Of a stretch of 64,000 bases of DNA, positions 28,966 to 42,175 are shown in pieces. Under the pieces are notes generated by a model. That model had not been told where the DNA came from. It searched no databases and saw nothing but the letters and a program-made list of their open reading frames with translations. Origin of the DNA: Holacanthus passer (lineage: Eukaryota; Chordata; Actinopteri; Pomacanthidae); assembly GCA_025331565.1 (NCBI GenBank), contig JAFREQ010000040.1, positions 1,691,501 to 1,755,500 on the forward strand, written 5' to 3'. A program made the position numbers and the translations under genes. Position 1 is the first letter of the stretch. The number at the start of each line of letters is the position of its first letter.

Positions 28966-31009
28966 CACGCCGTCCTGCTGCTGTAAATACTCACTGAAGC
29001 ACCAAATGTGTATTAAGCCACTGCTGGAAATAGTCCCCAACAAATGCACTTTACTCATGTCTGAGTAACATCTGCTGTTTTTAGCCCCTTAAAAATATAA
29101 AGCTATATACTAGTTACCTGTTTTTAAGGCTACATCTCCAGGAGGAACACATGTGGCTGAGTGCCAGAAACGTTGTAGGGAAATCTGAAAGTACTGAATG
29201 ATGGACTAAAGCATTGTTGGTCTTTTCATGGGATTTGATGACTAATACTAAATGCATCTTATCCCAACAGAAGATCTGCGTGACAAGAAGCACATTTCCG
29301 GTTGTTGTTGGATTTGTACAGGAGCTGCTTAAAAAAAACACAATACACAGTAGTTAAAAGACTAAAAAACTGAAACCAGTAAATCTCCCAAATGGAGGCT
29401 TTAAAAGACTGTAAATCCTAATCACAGGTGGAATCACACAGGGAACGAACATCAAACAATTGTTAAAACTGACTTTGTTTGAGAGGCGCTGAAATTTCCA
29501 CGTTTCCTCTCGACTGCTCCCTCTTGTCTAGTACAAAATTGCAAATCTGGCTTTTCCATGAAAACACACTGTTTACAGTTGAGCGAATAAATAGATGAAA
29601 GGAAAAGCGTCATTGGAAATTTACATTATGATGGATTATTTCACATGTGAACATATCTTTAAGCTCAGGAAAGCAACCCAGTCACCCAGCTTGAGAATTT
29701 CTTTTTTTCTTTCCCATATTATTCTTTTATATTTTTCTTTTCATTGATCGACTGTAAAACTGGTAGAACTGGTACCCCGCGGTAATGATGATGGCACAGA
29801 GCTGCAGCAGAGAATACTGCCATTGCCTTTATTTCAAACAAGTTCTATATTTAGCTTGAGCCTTGTGTTGTGAAATACACTTTAATGCAGCAGGAATCCC
29901 ATAGAAATATTGTATAAGACAACACGGAGGGGGAAATACAAAAGCTTGTGTGGCAGCACTTGGTTGTTTCTGTTCAGACAGAACCGAACGTGACGTTTAA
30001 AGGTTTCCAGTTTAAGGGAACAAAATGGTTCCAGTTACTGTTGGTTTTCATTCTTTGAGATCTAGGAGCATGTCCATCTGACCATTAGTGTGTCTATTGC
30101 ATTTATTGTATTTACCAAGATAACAATTTAGTATTCGTGCAGTACTTACAACGCCACAACGTCGGATCAACACTGTGCTATGTGATGATTCATAGCCAAT
30201 TAAAAAACGCTCTCTGGAGAATATAGGCAGCGCACAGGCTCGTGTTCGGAAGTAGACAAAAAGAAAACTGTCTGGAAGATGTAGGAGCCACATCGGTTCA
30301 AGCATTAAACGCGATCAGTCAAATATTAAAATCAAATCTCAACCTAACAAGCAGTTATTAGCAGTAATATTACCAGTGTTGTGTTACCTACTTACTGGGG
30401 AGCAGTCAGGATTAATCAGATCAAAATAACATAAAAGCATTAGTCTGTGTCTTTAAAAGACACGAGTAATCTGATTATTGCCAGATTTCCAGGATGATAG
30501 AATGATCTGTATGAGAATTAGCTTTTCGGTGTGTTGGTCAAAGCTTGAACGTGAACGAGTGCTCCGCTGGGGCTGGGAAGAGGAGAAACGTGAATGTTTT
30601 CATGTCTGAGCAAATAATAAAATGGGGGAGTTCGGGACACTTTGCACAGTTAGATGCCTTGATAGAGTTGAAATGAAGCAGTTTATGTGATTTACCGTGG
30701 CCATTTTAAGACGTCTCATTCAGTCGGCTTGTCAGTCACTCACAGTTCGGCCCTGTCTTCTTAGAATTAGGTCTATATACAGTTTATTTGCAGCAGGAGA
30801 AACATGTGAAACCGATCAAAACATGTTTTCTATTAACATGATGAGGAAATGTTGCTGATTGACATACCTGGCAGGTCACAAATACGTTGATAGCAATATC
30901 AGTAAAATTTTAACTCACAATATATTTTATTCATTTTTCCACAAAAAAAACGCTATTCTTCTGTTCTAATATTCTAATTTTTTATGGTTATGTTTTGGCT
31001 TATTTAAGG
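28966..31009. other. Intergenic, nothing recognised
   Basis: AT-rich non-coding DNA without recognisable genes, repeats or long tandem arrays. Confidence 0.5.
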
Positions 31010-32045
31010 TAGCATTTATAACATTTAACCAAAATCATCTTTGCCGTAACCAGAGTGATTTTGTTGCCTAAATCTAACCACACACAGGAGTTTGGACATG
31101 AACTCCACCATCCACCCCGACCACCTCCCTGCAGCTCCAGCGCAGTAAATGTGTAAATATAGTGTTTCATTCACTCAGAGAAATATTGCCTGTGATCATG
31201 ATCCAGGCAGCCTTTACATTTTCACCACAACATTATTACAAAAACAATTTTCGCCGTAATGTACAAGCATCATTTCTAGGAGACGGGGCTGTGCAGTGTA
31301 AACAACTCACACATTGTTATGCACATAAATGCAACCCAAAGCATCTTTTACTCTGCTGCTTTTTTTCACCCAGGATATGATTGTGTGTTGGGATGTGAGT
31401 TTAAAAGCTCCCAGTGTGAACATGAACAGAGGACTCACACCTGTCAAACTACAATGGAGAATGGACAATGGAGACTACTATGTTAGAAATCTAATGTTAG
31501 TCCAAGGTTCACCTGACATTGTTTTAAGGTCTTTTTAAAGCTGCTCTAAACAATGCTTTTATAATAACAGTGGATCAAATATGTAATATGATAAAGTTAG
31601 TGACTGGCTGTTGAACATAGTGGAGCATTTAGCAGCTAAAGATCCATATACCTTTCTGGTGAAGACAAAACCAGAGCTTAAAGAAGAGTGAAAATTCAAC
31701 TTACATTATTCAGAAGGTCAGAAACAGGACTATAAATGAAACATGTTGCTCTGTGTCTGCTGGATGTGTAAAGAGGCAGGTGCTTGCAACCACATTCACC
31801 ATAACAACTTTAGACGGAGGTGACAAAAACAAAGGGGTTTAATTAACTGTAGTGTTGATGAGTGGACATTTTAACACGTTGGCGATGCTAAATTTAAAAA
31901 GTCATGTGATCAGCAACATGACCACATACGTCTGTACCAAATGCAGTAGTTATGGAGATATTTCCTTCTGGGTGTAGGTGTTGGGCAAAAGGACCAAGAC
32001 ATGAATGGATGGACTCAAAATTGCCATTCCATGACACTAGCATGT
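31010..32045. repeat. Cluster of teleost dispersed-repeat fragments
   Basis: Several pieces that I recall as common fish repeats lie together: AACCAAAATCATCTTTGCCG with TTTTGTTGCCTAAATCTAAC (31.02-31.08 kb), TTTCTAGGAGACGGGGCTG (31.27 kb), TTATAATAACAGTGGATCAA with CATTTAGCAGCTAAAGATCC (31.55-31.65 kb), CTGGATGTGTAAAGAGGCAG (31.76 kb) and GTAGTTATGGAGATATTTCC with ATTGCCATTCCATGACACTA (31.95-32.04 kb). Joins and limits are uncertain, and no coding capacity remains. Confidence 0.5.
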
Positions 32046-34849
32046 TTGAAAAGCAACTGACAGAGTAACTAAGTATCAGGCTCTAAAAGCAGTGTTGCAT
32101 TGCCCTAAGGTTGAAATCTTCAAGTGTGTTGCACCTGTAATCACACCCAACAGATGATCTATTTGGATGCAATGCCCATCTTTGCCTGGTCAGATAAGCA
32201 GAACCAAAAGCATCAGTGACTGACACATGAGAGATATTCCAGGCAATCCCAAACATACGACAAATTGCCAAGTCCATTGAGCGCAGCCTGGTGTGCTGAG
32301 TTCAAGTAGAGCGATGGAGCTCGGTTTCTAGAAACATGATTGCCTGAGTTTCCAGCACTTGTCAGTTGTTAGGAGGATTAAGATAGCATACTTCTGGCTT
32401 GCAATTATATGTCATTTCCTGGCAATGATGCACCGTGTTCCCACTTATGTGACATTGAATTTGCTTTCCCAGACGACTGAAGTCGACAAGAATATCAAAT
32501 CAATATTCTATAGATATAAAAGATGCAAGACATGCCACAACGTTTGAGATATTTGTCTTAAAAATGTGTTTGCGGGCGTCATGTCCGCGCTCAGTGTGAC
32601 ACAGATTTCATTTCATTTGAGCTGTTTGCAAGACTGAAAATGAGGTAAACAATGCCTCGCCTGCTTGGCAGAGATATTTTGCAAGACTCTGGGCCTCAGC
32701 CCTGTGTAAGCCCAGTCCACATGCTCAGCTCTCTGAGATGTGCATTGTGTGGGTTTTTTGTCTCATCTTGTGCTATGGAGCAGAAGTAGCCCCTTCCTAT
32801 CCTGACATCACACAGTGCTGTCCTGCCTGGAATGGGAGATGAGCAACTGTGGAGAGGAAAATGAGAGCCAGAGAGAAGAGGAGCGGGATGACAACAAAGA
32901 AACGGGAGCGTGATGTATAATGAATACTGTAAAATAGAGCAAAAAAGAGTATTTTTAAAAGAGAGAAGACTGGAGGAGGAGCTGTGATTGTTTGCGTGAG
33001 ATCGCTACAGGGAGGAAATGCAGTAAGTGAAACGGCTGAGAGATGTGGGCTCACATGCAGGACTCAGAGGCTGAACAGTTGAAAGCAATCAATCATTTAC
33101 TTTGTAAGCGGCCGAAGCAGAATTCGGCTACACGTGATCAGTCAATGAGGGCAAAAAAAAAAAAACAAAAGCTGGAAGTCGAAGACTGGGTAGTGCATTA
33201 GATGATCTGGGGGTGTGTGGGAACAGGTGTGCTGGTGAGTGAGAGGATTAGGCGACTCACTGAGGGCAACTACAGGGCAGGTGAGGAATGGCAGAAATAG
33301 CTAATTAACAACACAAGGGACTGACTGAAGTGACAGCAATTTACTACGTTTTCATCAAGATCCCTTAATCCAAAGCGATCAAGTCTTGAAGTTGATGACA
33401 GGCCAAAACAAAATCTTGACGAAATCTCTGATAATATGAGATTCTGCTGGAACTGTCTGAATATTTCAAGCCTCTGTGTTTCACGCCAGTTATTTCTTAT
33501 AGCAGTGTTTGGTTTTGAAGCCGCCTATAAACATGAGCAACAATCTAAAAACAAAATGAAAAGGCAACAACGCACCAAAAGGATTTTTAGGTAGATTGAG
33601 GATGTGATACGACTGAATAAACAGCAGCTGAGGAGGATTGATATCAAATCATTCGCTTTGTTTTTGGATGCTGGAAAAGTGAGAGCTTATATTTATATTT
33701 TGAAACTAGTGTTGTGTATCTTTTACTTATTGAAACCAAGCACATGGCAAGTGGGGATAAGCAGAGAGGAGACATGGTTCAGAAGGTTCAGCTGAGGCTT
33801 AGAGTCAGCACAGATATCAGAGGCTGCAGAACTGGGGGAACTTGAAATAACACCTGCACAGCATAATGCAGCATCCAGCTCCTTACACATGTACTGGATC
33901 GTCAAAACGGTATCTGCAGCGAAGATAAAAAACGGTGATCATGTGAATCTTGTTTGGAAGAACCCTCAAGGGTAATTACACTTACCAGGTGGCATCGCGA
34001 GCCGCCGGAAGAATATTAAATCAAAGCATGTTTTGCAGTCTGCAGCGGCTGCTTTACCACATTCGAAGCTCCAAGGCCACCTAGTCTGCAAAAGACACGT
34101 CGTAGTTTTTAGCCTATCTCTGTGTTCCACTTAATGAAATTAAACTTTCCACTGGATTAAACCAGTTTACTCGGATGTCTGGGAGGCTCTGGGAAGATTT
34201 AGATCACAACATCAGCCCAGGTGAGTCTTCGTCCTTAAATCTACATCTCAGACAGGCTTTGATGTTCTATCCTATGTTACATGCTATTAACATAAAATTA
34301 CATGACTCACATGGTCCAAAGCTTGTTTTGATCCCATTTGCAGGCGTCTCTTCATTTTATCCAGCACAATGTTTTTCTTACTTTTTTCCACATGCACACT
34401 AGACCATGACCTTATGGCCTCATAAATGCAGTAATAAAATACAAGTATTCTGGCAGCGAAAGAAAGAACAAGAACACAAGACTATCATATGAACTTGAAT
34501 GGAGTCTGAGAGCTGTCACTGAGAAAAAAAATGTGTGCATAATTGAATATTTCGTGCACACAATACATGAAATCATGCTCTCAATTCAATCATATGCGTG
34601 CATGAATCAGTGATCTCTGCTCTTAATAAAACAGCGTGTTATGTATTTTGCCTCATCTCATCTCGCAGAAATGTCTTTGATGATGAAAAAGATCACACCA
34701 AAGCGTATAATAGTCCCACCGGTCCAACATGTCAGTGCAATGTTTTACCTCGGCTCAAAAAGAACAGGCTCTCATTCTGCGACAGGTTGGCAATAATAAA
34801 TATGCAACGTCCAGTTAGATTTTTAAATTAAAGCTTGCTTTGAAACATC
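32046..34849. other. Intergenic, nothing firm
   Basis: No gene recognised. A piece at about 33.04-33.33 kb (GGAACAGGTGTGCTGGTGAG) may be part of an LTR-like dispersed repeat, but the match is weak. Confidence 0.5.
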
Positions 34850-35090
34850 TCAGGTGATGGTTGCAGGTTGGTTAGGTTTAGGAAAACATCATGGTTTGGG
34901 GGATGTATCTCTTGTGTGACCCGTCCATCCAGCCCGGCCTCCTCCCTACAGGCTGAACTTTGTTGTTCTTTATATGATGTTTGTCCATCATTATCGCCCC
35001 CTGCTGGTCCTGCACCTTCATACAAACGTGTACTTTTCAGCTCAGGTGAGCGAGACTGTGACACTGACGCGCTGTCCTGTAGTGTCTAGT
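34850..35090. repeat. Teleost dispersed-repeat fragment
   Basis: Contains GGTTGGTTAGGTTTAGGAAA with ATCATGGTTTGG, CCTCCTCCCTACAGGCTGAA and TTATCGCCCCCTGCTGGTCC. The first part is the reverse-complement counterpart of the sequence near 31.02-31.08 kb, so a related element sits in the other orientation here. Confidence 0.5.
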
Positions 35091-36470
35091 ACACGCTGTG
35101 GCACGAGACCGGGCTGAAAAGACATTTATGAAGTGCTCCCGAGAGAAAACTACAGCAAAGCAGTCTGTCAAATATGTTTAAGGGAATTCACAGATAACAC
35201 AGCATCGTGTTTCGCAGCCAAAACCACAAGACAAGTTCAGCTAAAAAAAAAGAGCATGACTTAATAAATCGTGTGCATAAGTTATTTTTTCCCCCTCCTT
35301 GACACCTTCCTAAAAATAATTGAACAAATACAAGTATGTGCTTAACCAGCTCTCACATTCCCAAATTCTCTTTGGTGAATCTATATTGGAAACTACTCTG
35401 CACCACTTACCACACAAGATGTCCCCAATTTGCAGACTTGTAGTGCCCTTAAAAAAGGCCATTATGTCCACATAATGAAGGGTCGTGAGTTAACATTTAC
35501 ATAACCCACTATGCAGGATTTTATGAGGATTAAAGGCAGCTTTTGTCAGCTGTCGCTGGACATTTAAGGAGCTATTCGCCGTTCCTTTTGGAAGTGGCTC
35601 GGCTCGGAGTTGAAAAGGTCAGTCAATGGAAATAAAAAGTTGTGCTCATATTTGTGTGGGTAAGGGCTTCTAATTTTAATTTGTTCTGTCCTTTCTGTGA
35701 CTGCATTACACGATAAAACATGTCTTATTAAGAGGAGACTTCCTGTGGAGTTAATGTACTCGTTTCACTTGGATGTGTGCTCATTTTGTTGTAACAAATC
35801 AAAACTACAGTAACGGCTGCAGAAACATCAAATAACAATGTAATCAAGCAAAATGGTTCAGTGCTGCTTTTACCATTACAGTCACGTTCCTGCTCTTTCA
35901 AGGTTTTATTTTCATTTCCCTGTTGGTTGCATAACAGACAAGCTATAAGGAAATCCACAGTATTACTCTTCTTACAATGTAGGACGCAAACAATGTGATA
36001 TATGAACTGCGGAGTCGGATAAAAATATTCTATGTCAATAGATTTAAGATTTGCTTCTCATTAACTGAATACTTAATGCATGTAAAAACACAGAAGACAG
36101 GGCAGATATAAAATAGTGCATAAGTAGTGTAAAAGTGTATTATGTAGTATGGAAAATGATTTTGTCTGTACTATGAAATTTTATATATGTATATTCTTAA
36201 TCCTTCCCCATGAGAATAGTTTCCCTTGTAAAGTGAATAAAAGATGTACTGAGGCTGAAAGATATGAATCTTATTCCGATTATACTATTTTTTATTTTTT
36301 TTTAATATTATATTATTAACTTATCAAACTATCATTCTAAGTTGTTTTCATTCCCATGCGCCTATTTTTCTTGTATAAAAACTAGGTAAATGGTTTATTG
36401 AATCACTTTTATTATTAGTGTTGTTGTTGCATAGTAAGACAGAAAGTAAAGTCTCAGCTCAGGCAGATAG
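35091..36470. other. Intergenic, nothing recognised
   Basis: AT-rich non-coding DNA; no gene or repeat family recognised. Confidence 0.5.
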
Positions 36471-36475
36471 TTCAA

Positions 36476-36710
36476 ACTAATGCAACTGCTCTGCAATAAA
36501 TCCTACTTTCACATCGTTATAATATTCGCTTTTCATTTAAACTGTTATAGATTGGTTTTGGTTTAATTTATGGTCAAAGCTGTAATTAACAGTGCTGTTG
36601 AATTGTGTGTGTTATACTGAGAGATGTTTCCAAAACTTAGTCTTTCCTGATTCATATAAATTAGGTGGACCAAATATTACAAACATCTCTCAGTATTGAT
36701 CTTATGCAAC
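36476..36710. repeat. Dispersed-repeat fragment with perfect 16-bp inverted repeat
   Basis: Includes GCAATAAATCCTACTTTCAC and TCATTTAAACTGTTATAG, then ATACTGAGAGATGTTT at 36614-36629. Its exact reverse complement lies at 36681-36696, so a stem with a 51-base loop is possible. The text resembles the 3' part of the same teleost repeat family as 26620-26900 and 41930-42150. Confidence 0.55.
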
Positions 36711-37282
36711 CTGCCGTTTTGTTAATCTGGATCCTGATCAGTTCACACAGCGTAACATAAATTTCTCAAAAACTGGGAACACACAACATTTATGAGGTCA
36801 CATGACCTGACAACAGAACATCCACAGAGGAAATTGGATTGAAAAAGAAGATATGACAATAAAAATGAGTGACCTATCATCATGAGTCATGTTTCAACTA
36901 TTTTATGTGAAATATGAAGTGCTGAATTGAAACATCAGACAAACGACAAATTTCTAAAGAACGAACACAGTTTCTGTCATTTAGATTAAACTAGAAACAA
37001 CCAAAATGATAAGCAGAGCTTTCACATTGAGATTTGAGGCACAGGAGAAAGGATACATCAACGTTCACTGTCAGTGTGGTAAATAGCTAAATGATGCTGG
37101 TGACAGCTCGTCTACGACTGATGGATAGCTCACTTGAGTTTCAGAAAAGATTAAGATGGTGCTGCCAGGAGTTTCCTGAACGTTGTGGACAAAACTGGAG
37201 AAGATCTAGATGCTACACTGAGGCAAGTAATGTGGTGAATGGGGTCACTTTGGCTGGTTTTTTTACTGAGGTGCTGTTGCAG

Positions 37283-37352
37283 TCCAGTAGGTGGCGGTAA
37301 TGCAAGTCAAACGGATGCCAGCCAATATAAAACTCAACAAAAGAAGAAGAGG
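37283..37352 (+). repeat. Teleost repeat tail (GTAGGTGGCGGTAATGCA...AAAAGAAGAAGA)
   Basis: Has the sequence CAGTAGGTGGCGGTAATGCA, then ATGCCAGCCAATATAAAACT and CAACAAAAGAAGAAGA. This order is typical of a widespread fish dispersed-repeat end with an AAG-rich tail. The upstream limit is unknown. Confidence 0.6.
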
Positions 37353-40300
37353 CCTCACACCTGCAGCTCAGGTAGAATCAGCTGAACAAACTTGCCACGC
37401 AGCTTCAGGACAATCTGTGGAGGGATTATGTGTTTGCGTCTTTCTTCCTGCTGCTTCTGCTGGACTTTCTTCATCGGCCTCAAAGACACAAGTCAAGTCT
37501 TCCTGTGCTGCCTGAAAGATGCTGGGGGTCCCTGCTGCACTGCACCAAGGTAAGGAGGCTGTTTGTCTGTGAGTTGATGTCTTGGCTGTGTTTGCTTGGA
37601 TGTTGTGATGCTGCTGGGGTTTCCCTGTGCACTATCTGCATTGACATTTTTTTTTTATTTGTCTGCAGTTTGATGCTTTCATGATGGTTTTTTTTTTCAT
37701 GTGGTAAACAGCAAGCTGGCCTTGTGCATACAGACATGATTGCTGCACTGTGCACAGAGCCCATTCCCATACTTTTGTCACATACTTGAAAGCAATCCAG
37801 ATTTTCTTCATATTCAGCCTCACATTAGAGAAACATTTCAAGCAGTGTGTTTTATGTGACAGCTTGCTTTACTGTTCTCCATATCATAATTGCATCTACA
37901 CTGCTGAGCTCCTGTTCTCACGCTGCTGCTTCGCTTTGCTGCTCTTTTTTTTCCTATCCACCTGAAGCTTACATCCATGTTCTGATGGTCATCTGCTGCT
38001 TATCAACCCAGAACGTTTCATATGAAGAGTCTGCTCTGAGCCGTGAATTGTGATGTGGATATGCTCAAGGGATCATTATCGGCTGCAGAGCTGCTGTGTT
38101 TTGCTGCATATCAGGTGGATTTGATGCCTTGGATTTATCCACCTCTCTTCTCGGAGTTGGATTCCCAGCAATGGTTGGACGTGGTTTGTTTATCGTCACT
38201 TCCCAGTCTCTGCTGTGCTGAGCTGGGTGTTTGCTTGTGGGTAGTGACAGTTGGACTAGATGCCAAAAATCAACTCTACTCATTTTGTATTCTGTGAGTT
38301 TTCTAGCTGAACTAAAGCTAAGTTATGGCCATTCAGAGTTTTTTTCCCCCCCCTCCACAGAATGTGGTTGGAGGAGGCCGTAAATGTTGAAAAATTTTCG
38401 AAATGATTTTCATTCGCACTTTTAATTGCTGCAGTCGGCATCCAGAAAAAAAAATGTTCAGATGATGACGAGTTTAAAAGGGGTAGTAATTTTTCACCAG
38501 CACAAAATGTTCCTCGTGTTTTTAAAGAAAGAGTCATCAATCAATAGGAGTGACTCAAACTTTACTGGCCTCACAGATGGGCCATTAAGTGAGTTATTGG
38601 ATGTGGAGGGCTGCTGTGGTTGTTTCTCATAAATTTGGTTTTAAAAAGCTGCATTTCTAACTCTCTGGAATTGCTCGTCTGTGTCACGTCATTGTCAGAT
38701 CCTGTCTTGAAAATGGGAAATTTGGAGGAGAACGAATGAATGAATGAATACACAAAGAAGTGAGCATTTGAAGTCCAAACTGAAGCAGAAGTTTGTGGTT
38801 GTAGCCGCTCTGAGTGGGCTGGATGTCTGGCTCGGCGTCCGCCTTGTACCGCGGCCAACAGCCATGTCTGTAAATGTATAGCACGCTTTGTTGATTTGCC
38901 TGCTGTCTGTGTCTGAGAGGCTTTGCTGAAACAAATTGGTCAAATGGCAATTCATCACTCCAGCAATTACAGTAATCAATAGCTTGCTTTGCTATGGGAT
39001 GTAAACACATTATGTTCTCATACTTGAACAACTCTCCTAAATTCCTTACATATTTAATCTCATTCAGTAGAATAAAATTAACATTAGAAACAGCCCAGAA
39101 GTTAATATCTCTATACATAATAGAAGCTTCTGTTTTTGCATCATTTTGTAGGAGACAGCATGTTTACTTGAGGCTAGAACTATTTTTGACATCCACATCT
39201 CGCCTAATCTCCATATCTGAAATTCTGTTAGAAGAATACTTTAACGGCCTGAACATGTTTTCAAAGGAGGAAAAGAGACTAATCATTTTGAAGTAGCGCT
39301 TAAAATTGCTGGGAAGAAGAGACATTTATATCTTGACAATTTGGTCAAAGCACAAAAAAAAAAAAATGTTCGATTCCCTGAAAGCGTTTGATAATCGAGT
39401 TTTCACAACTGATATGCACGAATATAAGTATGAATCAACTCAGAGCGCCGTTTCGTGCCTCACATTAAAAATGACCATCTCGCTCTCGACGCACGCTGAA
39501 CTGACTACCTTCAGCCGTGTTGTGCTCCTCCGCTGCTAAATCCAATGTGACAACGTCATACGATTGCACCTACATCTGAGGATTTTTACTGCACACTCGA
39601 GAATTGCACTCCTGCTCCTCTGAGTTGACTTCAGTTTTCGGGATGCCATGAAATGAGATGTGAAGATGATATACCGCATGAGATGAAAACCCTGACAGGG
39701 ACAGGACCGAAGTAACCAAAGACACCCCCCCTCCTTCCGCCTGACAGCCAGGCAGTGGCATGATGTGGCTTGAAATACAGTACTGCCTACTTTATTTTCA
39801 GGAGGCTCAGCTCATGCTGCCAAGTCCCCATATTTTCACCTGAAAATCATGAAACCACAGTCACCTCAGCAACATCGTGATGCTTCCTGAAAGCTGAGTG
39901 TTGTGGAGAGCTTGTAAATTAAATTATAATCAAACCACGGAGATGACCTATTGCCTCGAAGATGTTACTTTGTGTAATTAAGAAAAGCAATTCTGCCAAT
40001 TAGGTGATGTGATTTCACATTACAGTGTAGCTTGTGCTTGTTTCTGTCATTTTATAGAAATTATGGTTCGCAGCTTGAAACAAGACGTTTAAAGCAGATT
40101 AGTCTTAATTCAACAAGGATGACACCTGTGTTGACAGGTGGAACTATATTTACTTACAGATGAGAAAACACACCTTGAAGCAAGGTGTAAATACAATTAC
40201 AGGTTCTCAATATAAAAATATATAAAGTTTTCTACAACTGAAAAGAAAGGACTGTGTTAAGGCTGCTTCTTTATACAAGAGAAATAAACAAGACAAATGC

Positions 40301-40737
40301 AGCTCTAATCTCATTTCCAGTGATTGTGTGTAAAGATTGATGATCGATAAAAAGCATTTTCAGCATCTCGCTTATGTGTAACTTTAATAAATATTGTCAT
40401 CTTTATTTCTTTATCCATCTTAGTTAGTTAAACTTAGGTTCATGACATTTATGTTGCTTCAGATAAGAATAGCTTATTGTGATATATCAAATTAAACACG
40501 TTTGTAATAGTGTAAAGTATTGGAAAGTAATTATTTTTATTTTGTTCCCTGTTGCTTGGTTTTGTAATAATCGTTAGAACATCTGAAAAATGGCACAAAG
40601 CACATTTACTACTTTTTAAACGAGCGAGAACCTGCTGCAATATGGCGGCAGCAGAGACGCAGCTCAAAGCCGGATGTGTCATCTGCATATCTGTATATCT
40701 GTGAGTGATGGATGATGATAAGTGTTCAAAGAAGGGT
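37353..40737. other. Intergenic, nothing recognised
   Basis: No gene or repeat recognised. A 144-codon frame at 39118-38684 (minus) has no domain, no good conservation-like pattern and unremarkable composition; I treat it as chance. Confidence 0.5.
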
Positions 40738-40960
40738 TGAGTGTGTCAACCAATGGTAATCCAAGTTATGATTGATGTCCTTACATGTACACACATGGGG
40801 GGGTCAGCTCAGAGGTCACAGGGGTCATGGGTCCAGAGGAGGGGACTTCTGCTAAGTGCTGTTGAGTCTGTTCAGTGAAAGTCATAAAACGTATTCGCAG
40901 TTGTTGTCTGATTTATTGAAGTAACCCAACACGACATGGTGTCAGAGCTACTGGGAGCAA
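40738..40960 (+). mobile_element. Candidate solo LTR with adjoining primer-binding site
   Basis: The block starts near TGAGTGTGTCAACCAATGG and ends ...AACCCAACACGACA at 40936. It is followed directly by TGGTGTCAGAG at 40937-40947, which matches the start of a tRNA-Leu-type primer-binding site used by some Ty3/gypsy elements. The LTR start is a guess. No gag or pol was recognised beyond it, so this would be a remnant. Confidence 0.4.
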
Positions 40961-41929
40961 ACAAAACTGTAGTTACAAGACGTTTTATTGACGTGAGTGG
41001 CAGCGTGAAGGAATTGAAACGAACGTCAGCTGGCTTGCGGCATTAACGTTACCACATAAAAGAAGCGTGTCCCCTATAAGCACTAATTAAAGTCTGTCTC
41101 CAACTGTTTGCTTTATGCTTCTGTCTGTTATGTCTGTGTATTACATACTCAACTGAACATTATCTGTAGATATCAAGAACTCCAGTCTCGAATTAGGAAT
41201 AATTGGACACACGCAAAAAAGAAAATCCCCCGTATGTTTAATGGACTGTCCCTCGCCTTCGTGTGTGAAGCTGAAGAGACGAGCAACTCAGGCTTTTTTC
41301 CTGCAGAAGCCCTTGAACGTAGGACGCAAGACAGTCAATGATCATCACCGTCGTCTCTCTCTTCCTCTCTCCTGTATGTATAACTCATCTGCATGTTGTG
41401 CAGTGGAGTGTAACATCTTACACTGCAGCTCCGCTCCCCCTGACAGATTATGATCTACTGTTATATTGCGATGAAAAGAGCAATGCTTAGATTTCGAGTT
41501 GATGTCGTGCTGGAGGGCTTACACAGTGGCTGTTCAGCATTTTTCTCTGCAGTGATTCCTCTTTTATCTCAGCAGAAACAGGACAAATTCATTAGGGCTG
41601 TTGCCTGTGCTGTGGTTTCTACATGAGTCATCTTCGCCGTGCGGCTAATGAGTGTGAACAAAAGGAGCGAAACACAGGCCTGAAAGGGAGACGCAGTGTG
41701 GCCTGATGGTGGTGTTAGAGGAAAGGTCACGGGGTCGCCAACCTCAACAGCGTGATCGTTTTTAGCTTGAATGTGCCTCGGAAATGTTGTGCGTTCGTGG
41801 TCAACCGTGCGTGGTGGTGTTAAAGGAAAGTTAGACCAGATAGTGGTAATGTGGTGGACAACCAGGTGCGAAGAAACAGACCTCTTTGTGATGATTTTTT
41901 ATTTTCCTTCAAACAATGTTAAGCAGTGA
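40961..41929. other. Intergenic, nothing firm
   Basis: May include internal sequence of the preceding LTR element, but no retroviral-type protein motif was seen. No gene recognised. Confidence 0.45.
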
Positions 41930-42150
41930 ATGTACAATCAGCTTCCAGGTTATTAGACACATCTAGCTCAAAATACCGCAGACTAACATTAGGCAATAAT
42001 TCCGACCTTCATGAAGGTTATTATGTATAATTAAAACTGTTTAAGAGAGGTGTTGATTCAACCTCACGGCCATTTTTGAGCCTGAAGATTGCAGCTATTG
42101 AATTGTGTTATATTGATATTATGTTTCTAATATTTCAAATTTCTCCAAAG
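41930..42150. repeat. Dispersed-repeat fragment related to 36476-36710
   Basis: Contains TTCCAGGTTATTAGACACAT, CCGACCTTCATGAAGGTTAT and ATTAAAACTGTTTAAGAG. These correspond to the remembered 3' part of the family also seen at 26620-26900 and 36476-36710. Confidence 0.45.
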
Positions 42151-42175
42151 GAACTTTTTTTTTCATTTTTCTCGC

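Noticed and set aside
38684..39118. 144-codon minus-strand open frame
   Set aside because: No domain, signal peptide or family resemblance, and no flanking exons; chance frames of this length are expected in 64 kb.
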